From Candidatus Aminicenantota bacterium (lineage in GTDB: Bacteria > Acidobacteriota > Aminicenantia > UBA2199), in NCBI GenBank assembly GCA_029939015.1, contig JAOZTV010000026.1, positions 1-16,639 of the forward strand: a stretch of DNA of 16,639 bases, given 5' to 3'. The position numbers and the translations under genes were made by a program. Under the pieces are notes generated by a model that saw only the letters and a program-made list of their open reading frames with translations, was not told the origin of the DNA and ran no database searches. Below are positions 1 through 7,117 of this stretch, piece after piece. How positions within the stretch are numbered: the stretch's first letter is position 1; the number at the start of each line of letters is the position of its first letter.

Positions 1-352
1 TGTTTTGGGGAGGAAAGTCCGGGCTCCATAGGGAAAGGGTAGTTCCTAACAGGAACGGGTTTTCGCAAAGCGGAAACTACGGAAAGTGTCTCAGAGAATA
101 GACTTCTGAGGTTAGACTTCTTTGAAGTAGTACTTCTGTGAAGTTTTACTTCAGTAAAGGTGAAAAGGTAAGGTAAGAGCTTACCGGTTGGGAAAGTGAT
201 TTCTTGACGCAGGATAAACCCTACCCGGTGCAAGGCTTAATAAAAGAGTGCTAAGGTCGTCCCGGCCAAAATCTTTAGGTTAGCCGCTTGAGCAGTTAAG
301 CAATTAATTGCCCAGATAAATGATTCTACAAGACAGAACCCGGCTTATAGTC
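1..352 (+). ncRNA. rnpB: RNase P RNA, bacterial class A (5' end missing)
   Basis: This is the catalytic RNA of ribonuclease P, which removes 5' leaders from precursor tRNAs. Landmarks seen in order are GGGGAGGAAAGTCCGGGCTCC (about 7-27), CAGAGAATAGAC (about 92-103), GGTGAAAAGGTAAGGTAAGAGC (about 159-180), GTGCAAGGC, GGTTAGCCGCTTGAG (about 278-292) and CAGAACCCGGCTTATAG (334-350). The last segment pairs with the AGTCCGGGCTCC region to form the conserved P4 core. The window opens inside the molecule, so about 50-70 bases (P1 to most of P3) lie upstream. The arm at about 100-155 is built from repeated ACTTC/GAAGT segments. A short AAGAC/GTCTT stem (330-354) followed by a T run may mark the 3' end, which I cannot place to the base. 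Confidence 0.95.
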
Positions 353-374
353 TTTTTTCTTGGTTTTATAATAA

Positions 375-520
375 AATAGGCAATAGGCAAATAGGTAATA
401 GGCAAATAGGCAGAGAGGCAAGGAGGCAGAGAGTTAGATATAGACATATTGTATGTCTTTTAATGTTTTACTCTTTGCCTCTCTGCCTCCTTGCCTCTTT
501 GCCTATTCTTCTATTTGCCT
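375..520. repeat. Large inverted repeat made of 7-8 bp AGGCAAA-type units
   Basis: The left arm is a run of 7- and 8-base units ending in AGG (CAATAGG, CAAATAGG, TAATAGG, CAGAGAGG, CAAGGAGG). The right arm carries the complementary units (CCTCTCTG, CCTCCTTG, CCTCTTTG). Read base by base, 405-433 pairs with 479-507 over 29 positions with one mismatch (413/499, a G-U pair in RNA). An outer 10-bp stem pairs 385-394 with 511-520. The 45-base loop holds a further perfect hairpin, AGACATA-TTG-TATGTCT, at 442-458. It lies between rnpB and mogA and ends about 10 bases before mogA's ribosome binding site, so it could end rnpB transcripts or limit read-through into mogA. No T run follows it, so it is not a classical intrinsic terminator. 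Confidence 0.85.
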
Positions 521-540
521 TAATATATTTGGAGGACTTA

Positions 541-1011
541 ATGCTTAAAATTTCAATTATAACTTTATCTGATAGAGCCTTTAAGGGCTTATATGAAGAC
601 TTGTCAGGTCCAAAAATAAAGGAATTAATATTGAATAGTGGAATTGAATGTGAAATATTAAATTTTATTATTCCTGATGAAAAAAATGAACTAAAAAAAA
701 TATTTTTGAATAATACTGGTTCTGATTATATTATCACAACAGGTGGCACAGGTATATCACCAAGGGACATTACTCCTGAAGTTACAAGGGAGTTTTGCGA
801 TTTTGAATTGCCGGGAATATCTGAGATGCTTAGATTTGAATCTTTAAAAGAAACAAAACATGCTGTTTTTTCCAGAGGATTTTCAGGGATTAGAGGTAAG
901 TCGATAGTTATGAACTTCCCAGGTTCAGTAAAGGCAGTAAGCTTATGTACTAAATTAATTATACCTATACTCGAACATGGCAAAAAAATGATAGAGGGTA
1001 AGGGACATTAA
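541..1011 (+). CDS. mogA: Molybdopterin adenylyltransferase, MogA/MoaB family
   Basis: The protein has 156 residues, normal for the family. It adenylates molybdopterin before molybdenum or tungsten insertion in the cytoplasm. Visible motifs are the N-terminal ITLSDRAFKG strand and loop (7-16) with DLSGPK (20-25), the signature TTGGTGISPRDITPE (66-80) containing the catalytic-site Asp (D76) and Glu (E80), and a C-terminal MNFPGSVKAV segment (124-133). The ATG at 541 is chosen because GGAGG lies at 531-535. A longer in-frame reading from 463 would translate the upstream inverted repeat into a spurious hydrophobic extension. The gene stands alone on this strand. A tungstate-type transporter about 10 kb away is a plausible supplier of its metal. 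MogA versus MoaB cannot be settled from sequence alone. Confidence 0.88.
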   Translation: MLKISIITLSDRAFKGLYEDLSGPKIKELILNSGIECEILNFIIPDEKNELKKIFLNNTGSDYIITTGGTGISPRDITPEVTREFCDFELPGISEMLRFESLKETKHAVFSRGFSGIRGKSIVMNFPGSVKAVSLCTKLIIPILEHGKKMIEGKGH

Positions 1012-1027
1012 GGGTTATGCTTTTTTT

Positions 1028-1699
1028 CTACAAAAACACTCTGCATAGTTGGTAAATATAAATATCGCTTTTTCTTATATTTTCAACATCGCCATCTTTA
1101 ATTTTAAACCAAAGCATTGATAGATGCTGAAGTGAAGTTATAGTTTTTATGAAATTGTCTAACTTAAAATCATTTTTTTTAGGAACGATATCTTTAAATT
1201 GTTTAAGATGTTGCATTACATACTTGTCAATATCATAAGTTCTTGCATTTGGATAAGTATTTTGATAATTTTTATTTATTATAGTTCTAACATCTTCTTT
1301 TAATAATAAGTCTGCTAAAAAATGAGTGTTTTGTACAAATTCTGAATATGGTAATTCAATTGTTTGAATAAAATCATCGGTAAAAAAATTTGTTTCACTT
1401 TTTGGGATTTGTGAATTCAACTTAATAAAATAAGTCTTTGAAGCTAATAATAAATAAGATAATATGTCCTTTAATGTATCTAACCTTTCTTTAGAAGTTA
1501 TATAGAAACTTTCATAATAATTTGAATCCTTTTTTTGGTGTTCCGCTATTGAAGTAAATGTGTTTTGTTTGTCTTGGAAAGCAATAATCATATCTTCTTT
1601 TATGTTTTTTAGAAGGACTTCTACCTTAATAAAGAATGATTCCATTTCTATGTCACTTTTAGTGTTTAAAACGTTTAATTTATCTAAAAATTTTCTCAT
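1028..1699 (-). CDS. Hypothetical cytoplasmic protein
   Basis: I do not recognise this 223-residue protein. It has no signal peptide and no membrane segment. It is lysine- and asparagine-rich and looks largely helical. The N-terminal third (about residues 1-80) has charged and hydrophobic alternation that could form coiled coil, and the C-terminal half contains aromatic clusters. It is convergent with mogA, with only 16 bases between the stop codons. No Shine-Dalgarno precedes the ATG at 1699. Instead a good sigma70-type promoter sits immediately upstream, so the mRNA is probably leaderless. Its isolation on the minus strand between plus-strand genes suggests an independent, possibly lineage-specific gene. 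Confidence 0.7.
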   Translation of the reverse strand: MRKFLDKLNVLNTKSDIEMESFFIKVEVLLKNIKEDMIIAFQDKQNTFTSIAEHQKKDSNYYESFYITSKERLDTLKDILSYLLLASKTYFIKLNSQIPKSETNFFTDDFIQTIELPYSEFVQNTHFLADLLLKEDVRTIINKNYQNTYPNARTYDIDKYVMQHLKQFKDIVPKKNDFKLDNFIKTITSLQHLSMLWFKIKDGDVENIRKSDIYIYQLCRVFL

Positions 1700-1706
1700 A
1701 AGTTAA

Positions 1707-1735
1707 TATATACATCTAATAAAAAAAAAAGTCAA
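1707..1735 (-). promoter_or_regulatory. Promoter for the minus-strand hypothetical gene, leaderless arrangement
   Basis: On the minus strand TTGACT (1735-1730) is followed 17 bases later by TATATA (1712-1707). An overlapping TATATT lies at 1710-1705 with 19-base spacing. The spacer contains a run of ten T. The ATG at 1699 begins 5-7 bases after the -10 element, which is where transcription would start, so there is no room for a leader. Confidence 0.5.
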
Positions 1736-1776
1736 GAAATTCTTTTATAACTGTGATAGAATGTGTTTTTATTATT

Positions 1777-1799
1777 ACCTAAATTAATTTAGGTATAAT
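1777..1799 (+). promoter_or_regulatory. Perfect 18-bp palindrome overlapping a consensus -10 upstream of mtnP
   Basis: ACCTAAATTAATTTAGGT (1777-1794) is a perfect palindrome. Its last T is the first base of TATAAT (1794-1799). A start site near 1806 would give a leader of about 42 bases before the mtnP ATG. The matching -35 (1771-1776, ATTATT) is poor, so a bound activator or repressor is plausible. A second TTGACT at 1804-1809 has a TATATT only 15 bases downstream and would start too close to the ribosome binding site. Confidence 0.5.
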
Positions 1800-1847
1800 A
1801 CTATTGACTTTAATTAAGGAATTATATATTAATAAGTGGGGAATAAA

Positions 1848-2729
1848 ATGGAAGAAATTAAAATTGGAATTATTGGCGGAAGCGGGTTTTATGATATGGA
1901 ATTTGAGGATGCAAAATATGTTGATTTAGATACCCCATTTGGACGTCCTTCAGAAAAAATACTTATTGGAAAGATAGGTGGTGTTGATATTGCTTTCTTA
2001 TCAAGGCATGGTATAGGACATAGGTTTTCGCCTTCTGAGGTAAATTATAGAGCAAATCTATATGCCATGAGGTCTTTAGGAGTTAAAAATCTTATTTCAT
2101 TTACTGCTGTTGGTTCATTGAAAGAAGAATTAGAGCCGACAGACCTTGTTATTCCAGATCAATACTATGATAATACATTTAAAAGAGAAAAGACATATTT
2201 TGAAAATGGTATAGTTGCTCATGTATCGATGGCAGAGCCTACTTGTTCTTCTTTAACAGGGCATGCCTATAATATTGCTAAAGAAATTGGGATAAAAGTT
2301 CATAAGGGTGGAACTTATTTTAATATGGAGGGACCACAGTTTTCATCAAGGTCTGAATCTTTTGCATATAGGCATCATGATTTTTCAATAATAGGTATGA
2401 CACAGGCAATTGAAGCTAAACTTGCAAAAGAACTTGAAATGTGTTTCTTGCCGTTAGCCTTTGTTACAGATTATGACTGCTGGCATAAAGACACAAAAAA
2501 TGTTTCTGTTGACATGGTTATTGAGTATCTTAATAAAAACACAAAAAATGCCCAAAAACTTGTAAATCTTTTGGCAAACAGATTAAATTCAAATACAGAA
2601 GAATGTAATTGTGATAAATCTTTGGAATATGCTATTATGACAAATCATAGGTATATTTCAACTGAGACCTATAAGAGGATGAAACTTATTATAGAAAAAT
2701 ATGTAAAAGAACCGGAGGCAAATAAATAA
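1848..2729 (+). CDS. mtnP: S-methyl-5'-thioadenosine phosphorylase
   Basis: The 293-residue protein belongs to the MTAP/PNP family. It would cleave methylthioadenosine with phosphate to adenine and methylthioribose-1-phosphate, the entry to methionine salvage. Visible motifs are IGIIGGSGFYD (6-16) for phosphate binding, SRHGIGH (52-58), FTAVGSL (85-91), FNMEGPQFSSRSES (158-171), IIGMT (181-185) and TDYDCW (207-212). The two Asp of TDYDC are the family's hallmark for a 6-amino purine (adenine), so methylthioinosine or guanosine substrates are less likely. The ATG at 1848 is chosen because GTGGGG at 1836-1841 is well placed as ribosome binding site. The GTG at 1836 would itself be that site. 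It overlaps buk by one base. The surrounding substrate loop (TQAIEAKLAK) is less canonical than usual. Confidence 0.9.
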   Translation: MEEIKIGIIGGSGFYDMEFEDAKYVDLDTPFGRPSEKILIGKIGGVDIAFLSRHGIGHRFSPSEVNYRANLYAMRSLGVKNLISFTAVGSLKEELEPTDLVIPDQYYDNTFKREKTYFENGIVAHVSMAEPTCSSLTGHAYNIAKEIGIKVHKGGTYFNMEGPQFSSRSESFAYRHHDFSIIGMTQAIEAKLAKELEMCFLPLAFVTDYDCWHKDTKNVSVDMVIEYLNKNTKNAQKLVNLLANRLNSNTEECNCDKSLEYAIMTNHRYISTETYKRMKLIIEKYVKEPEANK

Positions 2730-3793
2730 TGAGTGATTTAATTTTAATAATAAATACTGGTAATACTTCTACAAAGATAGGGATTTATAAAGGCGAAACA
2801 AAATTATTTGATGAATCAATTAAGCATAGTGATGAAGATCTTGCAGGTTTTTCAGATATCAACTCTCAAAAAGATTATAGGGAAGGATTAGTCTTTGACT
2901 TTTTAAATGAGAAAAAAATACAAATTGATGAATTAATAGCAATTGCGTCAAGAGGTGGTTTATTAAAACCTGTTGACAGTGGTACATTTCTTGTCAATGA
3001 TGAAATGATTAAAGATCTTATTGAGGCAAAACGAGGTGCTCATGCATCACATCTTTCTGCTCAGATTGGATATTCTATTGCAAAAAAAGCTGGTATTGAT
3101 TGTTATATTGTTGATCCAATTTCAGTTGATGAGCTTGACCCGATAGCAAGATTATCAGGACATAAATTATTTGAAAGAATTATGTTGTCACATGCACTTA
3201 ATATGAAGGCGGTTGCAAAGAGGTTTGCTAAAGAAAAATCTCTTGATTATAAAAAATTAAATCTTATTGTAATACATCTTGGAACTGGTATCTCAATTTC
3301 AATTCATAGTGGTGGTAAGATGGTTGATGGTATTAACTCAAGTGAAGAAGGATGCTTTTCACCAGACAGAGCGGGAGGCTTACCAATACTTCAGGTTATT
3401 AGATATATTAATAAAACTGGTATAGATATTAAGAAACTTGAAAAGATGATCTTTGGAAGTGGTGGTATATTTTCTTATCTGAATACAAAAAACTTTTTTA
3501 AGGTAGAGGAATTATATAATCAAGGTGATAAGGAAACTATAAAGATAGTAAAGGCTATGGTATATCAGATAGCTAAAGAAGTTGGTGCATTTTCAACGGT
3601 GGTAAACGGTAAGGTTGATAATATTATAATAACTGGCGGTATGGCTTATGTTGACTTTTTAATTAAATTGATTTCAGAAAGAATTGATTTTATAGCTCCA
3701 ATAGAAATTTACCCTGGTGAGGATGAAATTGAGGCATTAGCTGAAGGTACTTTGAGAGTATTAACAGGCGAGGAAAAGCCTCTTGTATATTAA
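2729..3793 (+). CDS. buk: Butyrate (branched-chain carboxylate) kinase
   Basis: The 354-residue protein matches the acetokinase-superfamily butyrate kinases in length and motif order. It interconverts butyrate (or isobutyrate-like acids) plus ATP with the acyl phosphate. Seen are the N-terminal INTGNTSTKIGIY phosphate-binding strand (8-20), SRGGLLKPV (74-82), RGAHASHLSA (102-111), VDPISVDELDPIARLSG (128-144), HLGTGISISIHSGG (183-196), GCFSPDRAGGLP (208-219) and IIITGGMAY near residue 300. Its ATG overlaps the mtnP stop (TAATG), with GGAGG at 2713-2717, so the two are translationally coupled. The usual partner, phosphotransbutyrylase (ptb), is not in the window. The exact acid used cannot be read from sequence. 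Confidence 0.9.
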   Translation: MSDLILIINTGNTSTKIGIYKGETKLFDESIKHSDEDLAGFSDINSQKDYREGLVFDFLNEKKIQIDELIAIASRGGLLKPVDSGTFLVNDEMIKDLIEAKRGAHASHLSAQIGYSIAKKAGIDCYIVDPISVDELDPIARLSGHKLFERIMLSHALNMKAVAKRFAKEKSLDYKKLNLIVIHLGTGISISIHSGGKMVDGINSSEEGCFSPDRAGGLPILQVIRYINKTGIDIKKLEKMIFGSGGIFSYLNTKNFFKVEELYNQGDKETIKIVKAMVYQIAKEVGAFSTVVNGKVDNIIITGGMAYVDFLIKLISERIDFIAPIEIYPGEDEIEALAEGTLRVLTGEEKPLVY

Positions 3794-3799
3794 TTAGAT

Positions 3800-4366
3800 A
3801 TGGAAGAAATTAAAAACGCAAATAATATCGGAGATATGGAGATTTTACTCCAAACAATTGATAATAGTATTGAAAAATTGAAAGCTGAATATAATTTGTT
3901 TTTTGCAGGTGATATTAGAGTACCACCGGAACAGGAAAGGGAAAGACTTGAAAAAAAGGTCAGAAATATATTTTATAATGGTAGAAAAAGTCCAAGATTA
4001 TCTTTATTAATACAAAATGTGTCCTCAAAATTCACACTTTATAATAATATGTGGCTAAAAAGATTAAATGAAGTCGAAGGTGGGATTATTAGAGGTATTA
4101 GAAAACCAAGAGTAATTGTTAAAAAAGAAATTATCAAACCAATAAAAAATGCAGTTGTTAATGTAAGCCTAAATCAGGAAGATTCTTTTGATGATTTTTA
4201 TGAACAATACAAAAAATTAAGTTTACAGCAATCAGCTAAAATAATGGGGAAAGAGAGGATGGTTAACTCAATTAAAACTAAATTGATTACATCAAATCTT
4301 ATAGATGTTAAAATTGATTTTCAAATTGAGAAAGGTAAAGTTAAATTAAAAATAAGAAGACAGTAA
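3800..4366 (+). CDS. MXAN_5187 C-terminal-like protein of unknown function
   Basis: The 188-residue soluble protein resembles, from memory of the family, the C-terminal domain of Myxococcus MXAN_5187. The supporting pattern is a helical start with LKAEYNLFFAGDIRVPPEQER (residues about 28-48), then a region with MWLKRLNEVEGG (about 84-95). A charged linker follows (about 100-125), then a C-terminal segment DSFDDFYEQYKKLS and a beta-like tail. The biochemical role of this family is unknown to me. It begins 6 bases after buk and ends one base before the next start, so it is part of the same transcription unit. No Shine-Dalgarno is visible. TATATT at 3786-3791, with TTAACA at 3761-3766, would also allow an internal leaderless transcript. 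Confidence 0.7.
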   Translation: MEEIKNANNIGDMEILLQTIDNSIEKLKAEYNLFFAGDIRVPPEQERERLEKKVRNIFYNGRKSPRLSLLIQNVSSKFTLYNNMWLKRLNEVEGGIIRGIRKPRVIVKKEIIKPIKNAVVNVSLNQEDSFDDFYEQYKKLSLQQSAKIMGKERMVNSIKTKLITSNLIDVKIDFQIEKGKVKLKIRRQ

Positions 4367-4367
4367 T

Positions 4368-5708
4368 TTGTTTAAATCAAATATGTTTATAAAAACAGGT
4401 AGGTTTCGTATTTTGATAATAGCGTTCTCTCTAATATGTGGTAATTATGGATTTACACAGGCATTATTGCAAACATACCAACTTCAAAATGGATTAACTA
4501 TTATTCTGTCACCGATTGAAAGTGTTCAATCTGTAAGTGTTTTTACTTATATAAAGACTGGCGTCAGGGATGACCTGGTGAAATTTAAGGGAGCATCAAC
4601 CTTATTTAAAAATATTAGACAAAATTCTGCAACAAGAAATTTTAGTTATCTTGAAGGTTTGTTCTCTACTAGAAACAAGGGAGGTATTATTGGTAGTAAG
4701 GTTGAATATGATTATTCTTATTTTTATCAGATAGTCTCAGCAGAAGATATAGATATTGCATTAATGCTTGAGGCTGAAAGGTTTAAATCTTTAAAAATAA
4801 ATAAAAGAAATTTTCAAATACAGAAAAAGAGGCATATTGAGAGACTAAATCGTCTAATAAAATACAATGCCTATTATAATTCTTATCTATGGGCAAACTC
4901 AAAATTATTTGCTAACTCGGTTTATCAATATCCATTAATGGGTGAGAGGGATAAGATAATAAATCTTAGCTTTGAAGACTTTTTGTCAGTTTATAAGAGA
5001 TATACAGACCCTAGTCTAACAACATTGGTTATTGTAGGGAAATTTCAAACTGTTTATTTAAAAAAAAAAATTACCAAGTATTTCTCTGACATAAAAAAAA
5101 TTGAGAATAATAAACAAAAATATACACCTTTGAAACTAAAGAGTGAGTATATAACTAAAACAGGTGTATCAAAAACTATTGCAGAAAATTTTGCAATTTT
5201 TGGTTTAAAAGCACCTTCTGTACTTGACTATAGTTATACTTCTTTTTTATTTATGAAATATTTTTTATTAGACGAAAGAGTTGGAAGTATAAGTCATTAT
5301 TTAAATAATAATAAATTAGATGTCACAATTGACTATAGATTGTCTGACAATATTGAGGCAAATAGTTTGATAATTGGAATTTCATCAAAAAAAAAAATTA
5401 ATATTGTCAAAACGAGATACCTTCTACTTAATTATTTTAGAAAATTACCTGCAATGATGTTAAAAAAGAAAAATGATGTTAAGAATATAAAAAATTTAAT
5501 GGAAATTGACTATTTAAAAAAACGTTCCGGACTTGTTTCAAGGAGCGAAATGCTTGCAAGATCAGAACATTTTTTTAATAACCTTGATCTTAATAAGAAT
5601 ATTATCAGCAAAATAAAGAATATAAGTATTCCGAATATTATAAATGTATGTAAAAAATATTTTGCAAAAGACAAAATAGTTTTATTAATTGAATACAATG
5701 AATTATAG
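4368..5708 (+). CDS. Exported M16-peptidase-fold protein lacking the zinc motif
   Basis: The 446-residue protein has an N-terminal signal-like hydrophobic stretch (about 13-31) and then an M16 start, TYQLQNGLTIILSP (36-49), followed by VFTYIKTGVRDD (58-69), the usual strand before the catalytic helix. Where active M16 enzymes have HxxEH, it reads GASTLFKNIR (75-84), so all three residues are replaced (by T78, K81 and N82). Family features retained include ALMLEAERFKSL (131-142) and SFEDFLSVYKRYTDPS, with the VIVGKF strand closing the first domain. A second M16_C-like half follows. It should act in the periplasm as a non-catalytic M16 partner or scaffold. The TTG start at 4368 is chosen for an AAGAAGA at 4354-4360. 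The ATG at 4383 is possible. It is paired with the next gene. Confidence 0.72.
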   Translation: MFKSNMFIKTGRFRILIIAFSLICGNYGFTQALLQTYQLQNGLTIILSPIESVQSVSVFTYIKTGVRDDLVKFKGASTLFKNIRQNSATRNFSYLEGLFSTRNKGGIIGSKVEYDYSYFYQIVSAEDIDIALMLEAERFKSLKINKRNFQIQKKRHIERLNRLIKYNAYYNSYLWANSKLFANSVYQYPLMGERDKIINLSFEDFLSVYKRYTDPSLTTLVIVGKFQTVYLKKKITKYFSDIKKIENNKQKYTPLKLKSEYITKTGVSKTIAENFAIFGLKAPSVLDYSYTSFLFMKYFLLDERVGSISHYLNNNKLDVTIDYRLSDNIEANSLIIGISSKKKINIVKTRYLLLNYFRKLPAMMLKKKNDVKNIKNLMEIDYLKKRSGLVSRSEMLARSEHFFNNLDLNKNIISKIKNISIPNIINVCKKYFAKDKIVLLIEYNEL

Positions 5709-5728
5709 GAAGAGATAGGTATAAAATA

Positions 5729-7117
5729 ATGATGAAAAAAAACACATTTAAGTTGTTGTTTATTTTAATACTTATTTGTTTTAATTTTCAATTAGTTTTT
5801 ACAGAAACTGTACCTCCAATTACTAAAGATACTGTTTATATAGGTGACTTTGAAATTAATATTTTAAAAACCAATCATATAGATTTTATTCATGCTGAAC
5901 TGGTCATTTTATATCAAACGAAAGACATAGACTCTGTTATTCCCTTTATGACAGCAAGGACAATTTTTACAAAAAACATACAGTCAAAAACGGCTATTTC
6001 TAAGGCTTTAAGGGCGCTTGGTAATGATTTCGAAATTCAATTTATGGGCGACCATCTTATTTTTAAAATAAATTTTTTAAAGAAAAATTTCCCAAAATTT
6101 ATAAAATTTCTTTCTGTATTATATAAAACAAATTTACTGTCTGAGAAAGATTTATTATATGAGAAAGAAAGAATTATTGAGGACTATAAAAGCAACTCAT
6201 TTTTTAAGAAAAAAATGGGAGTTTATGCTGCATATAAATTTTTATTTAAAGGACAGATACTTGGAAATAATTTTTTTACACTTGATCAGATTAATAAATG
6301 TGAAATAAACCATGTCATTGTTCATTATAAAGGGTCTTATACACCTAAAAACTCATCTCTTTTTATTACAGGCAAGGTAAATACAGAAAGAATGATTGGC
6401 TATATTAGCAAGTTTTTAAGAAATGTTCCAAAGAGGTTTAGACAAGTTATTAAAAAGAAAAAAACAAGTATATTCAAAATGCAAAGACCGATAATATTAA
6501 ATATACCTGACGCATCAGTTGCCACGATTATTTATTTAAAGATAGTAGAAATTGATAATAAGGATAATTATATTCAAAACCTGATAATAAATGATGTCTT
6601 GTTCAAACAAAATATTTTTAAAGCAATAAATAACAAACCACGCATATTTAGATTCAGAAGAGACCTTTTTATAAAAACAGATGTTTTAAATCACAAAGGC
6701 TTAGTGACAATAAGTAATTCTACTCAAATTAATTATAATTCTATAGGGAAGTTTCTTGTCTTATTATATGATGAAGTTAGAAAAATTAAAATTAATTCTA
6801 TTAGCAGGCGTAGTTATAAAAAAGTTTTTAATTTTTTATATGGCAGATTTAAGGTAAATTCTGGTAATTATTATAATGTTATCGAAACTGAAATTAAGAA
6901 GTTTCTTTTTGCACAAAGCTCCATCAATTATGTTTCCCCCAATAGGAAACTCCTTATTAGTGTTAATAATTTATTAAATGAGGAAAAAAAAAATATAATT
7001 AAAAATAAGAGTAATTTTTTAAAGAATGAGGCTATAGTAATAATTGGAGATCTGAATAAGATATTAAAATTCTATCCTAAAATTGATGCTGAAATCGTTC
7101 ATGCTAAGGATTTATAA
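5729..7117 (+). CDS. Second exported M16-like protein, also without catalytic residues
   Basis: The 462-residue protein has a strong signal peptide (residues 1-26, a hydrophobic core ending at VFTE). The following region resembles the non-catalytic M16 subunit: ELVILYQTKD (57-66), then TARTIFTKNIQSKTAISKAL (75-94) in place of the helix that carries HxxEH, then RALGNDFEIQFMGDHLIFKI (95-114). It is extremely rich in Lys, Asn and Ile. M16 proteins often come as an adjacent catalytic/non-catalytic pair. Here neither partner keeps the zinc ligands. A TAGGTATAAA motif lies at 5716-5725 just before the ATG, and the start may be 5729 or 5732 (ATGATG). The 3' end overlaps menA by 14 bases on the opposite strand. 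The M16 assignment is weaker than for its partner. Confidence 0.6.
   Translation: MMKKNTFKLLFILILICFNFQLVFTETVPPITKDTVYIGDFEINILKTNHIDFIHAELVILYQTKDIDSVIPFMTARTIFTKNIQSKTAISKALRALGNDFEIQFMGDHLIFKINFLKKNFPKFIKFLSVLYKTNLLSEKDLLYEKERIIEDYKSNSFFKKKMGVYAAYKFLFKGQILGNNFFTLDQINKCEINHVIVHYKGSYTPKNSSLFITGKVNTERMIGYISKFLRNVPKRFRQVIKKKKTSIFKMQRPIILNIPDASVATIIYLKIVEIDNKDNYIQNLIINDVLFKQNIFKAINNKPRIFRFRRDLFIKTDVLNHKGLVTISNSTQINYNSIGKFLVLLYDEVRKIKINSISRRSYKKVFNFLYGRFKVNSGNYYNVIETEIKKFLFAQSSINYVSPNRKLLISVNNLLNEEKKNIIKNKSNFLKNEAIVIIGDLNKILKFYPKIDAEIVHAKDL

Noticed and set aside
375..520. CRISPR array
   Set aside because: The units are only 7-8 bases, contiguous without unique spacers and arranged as a palindrome. 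No cas genes are present.
463..540. In-frame upstream extension of mogA giving a hydrophobic, signal-like N-terminus
   Set aside because: The extension is a translation of the inverted repeat. GGAGG and normal family length support the ATG at 541.
4368..7117. A single M16 gene split by frameshift
   Set aside because: Each half has its own signal peptide and near-complete M16-like length, so two separate proteins are more likely.
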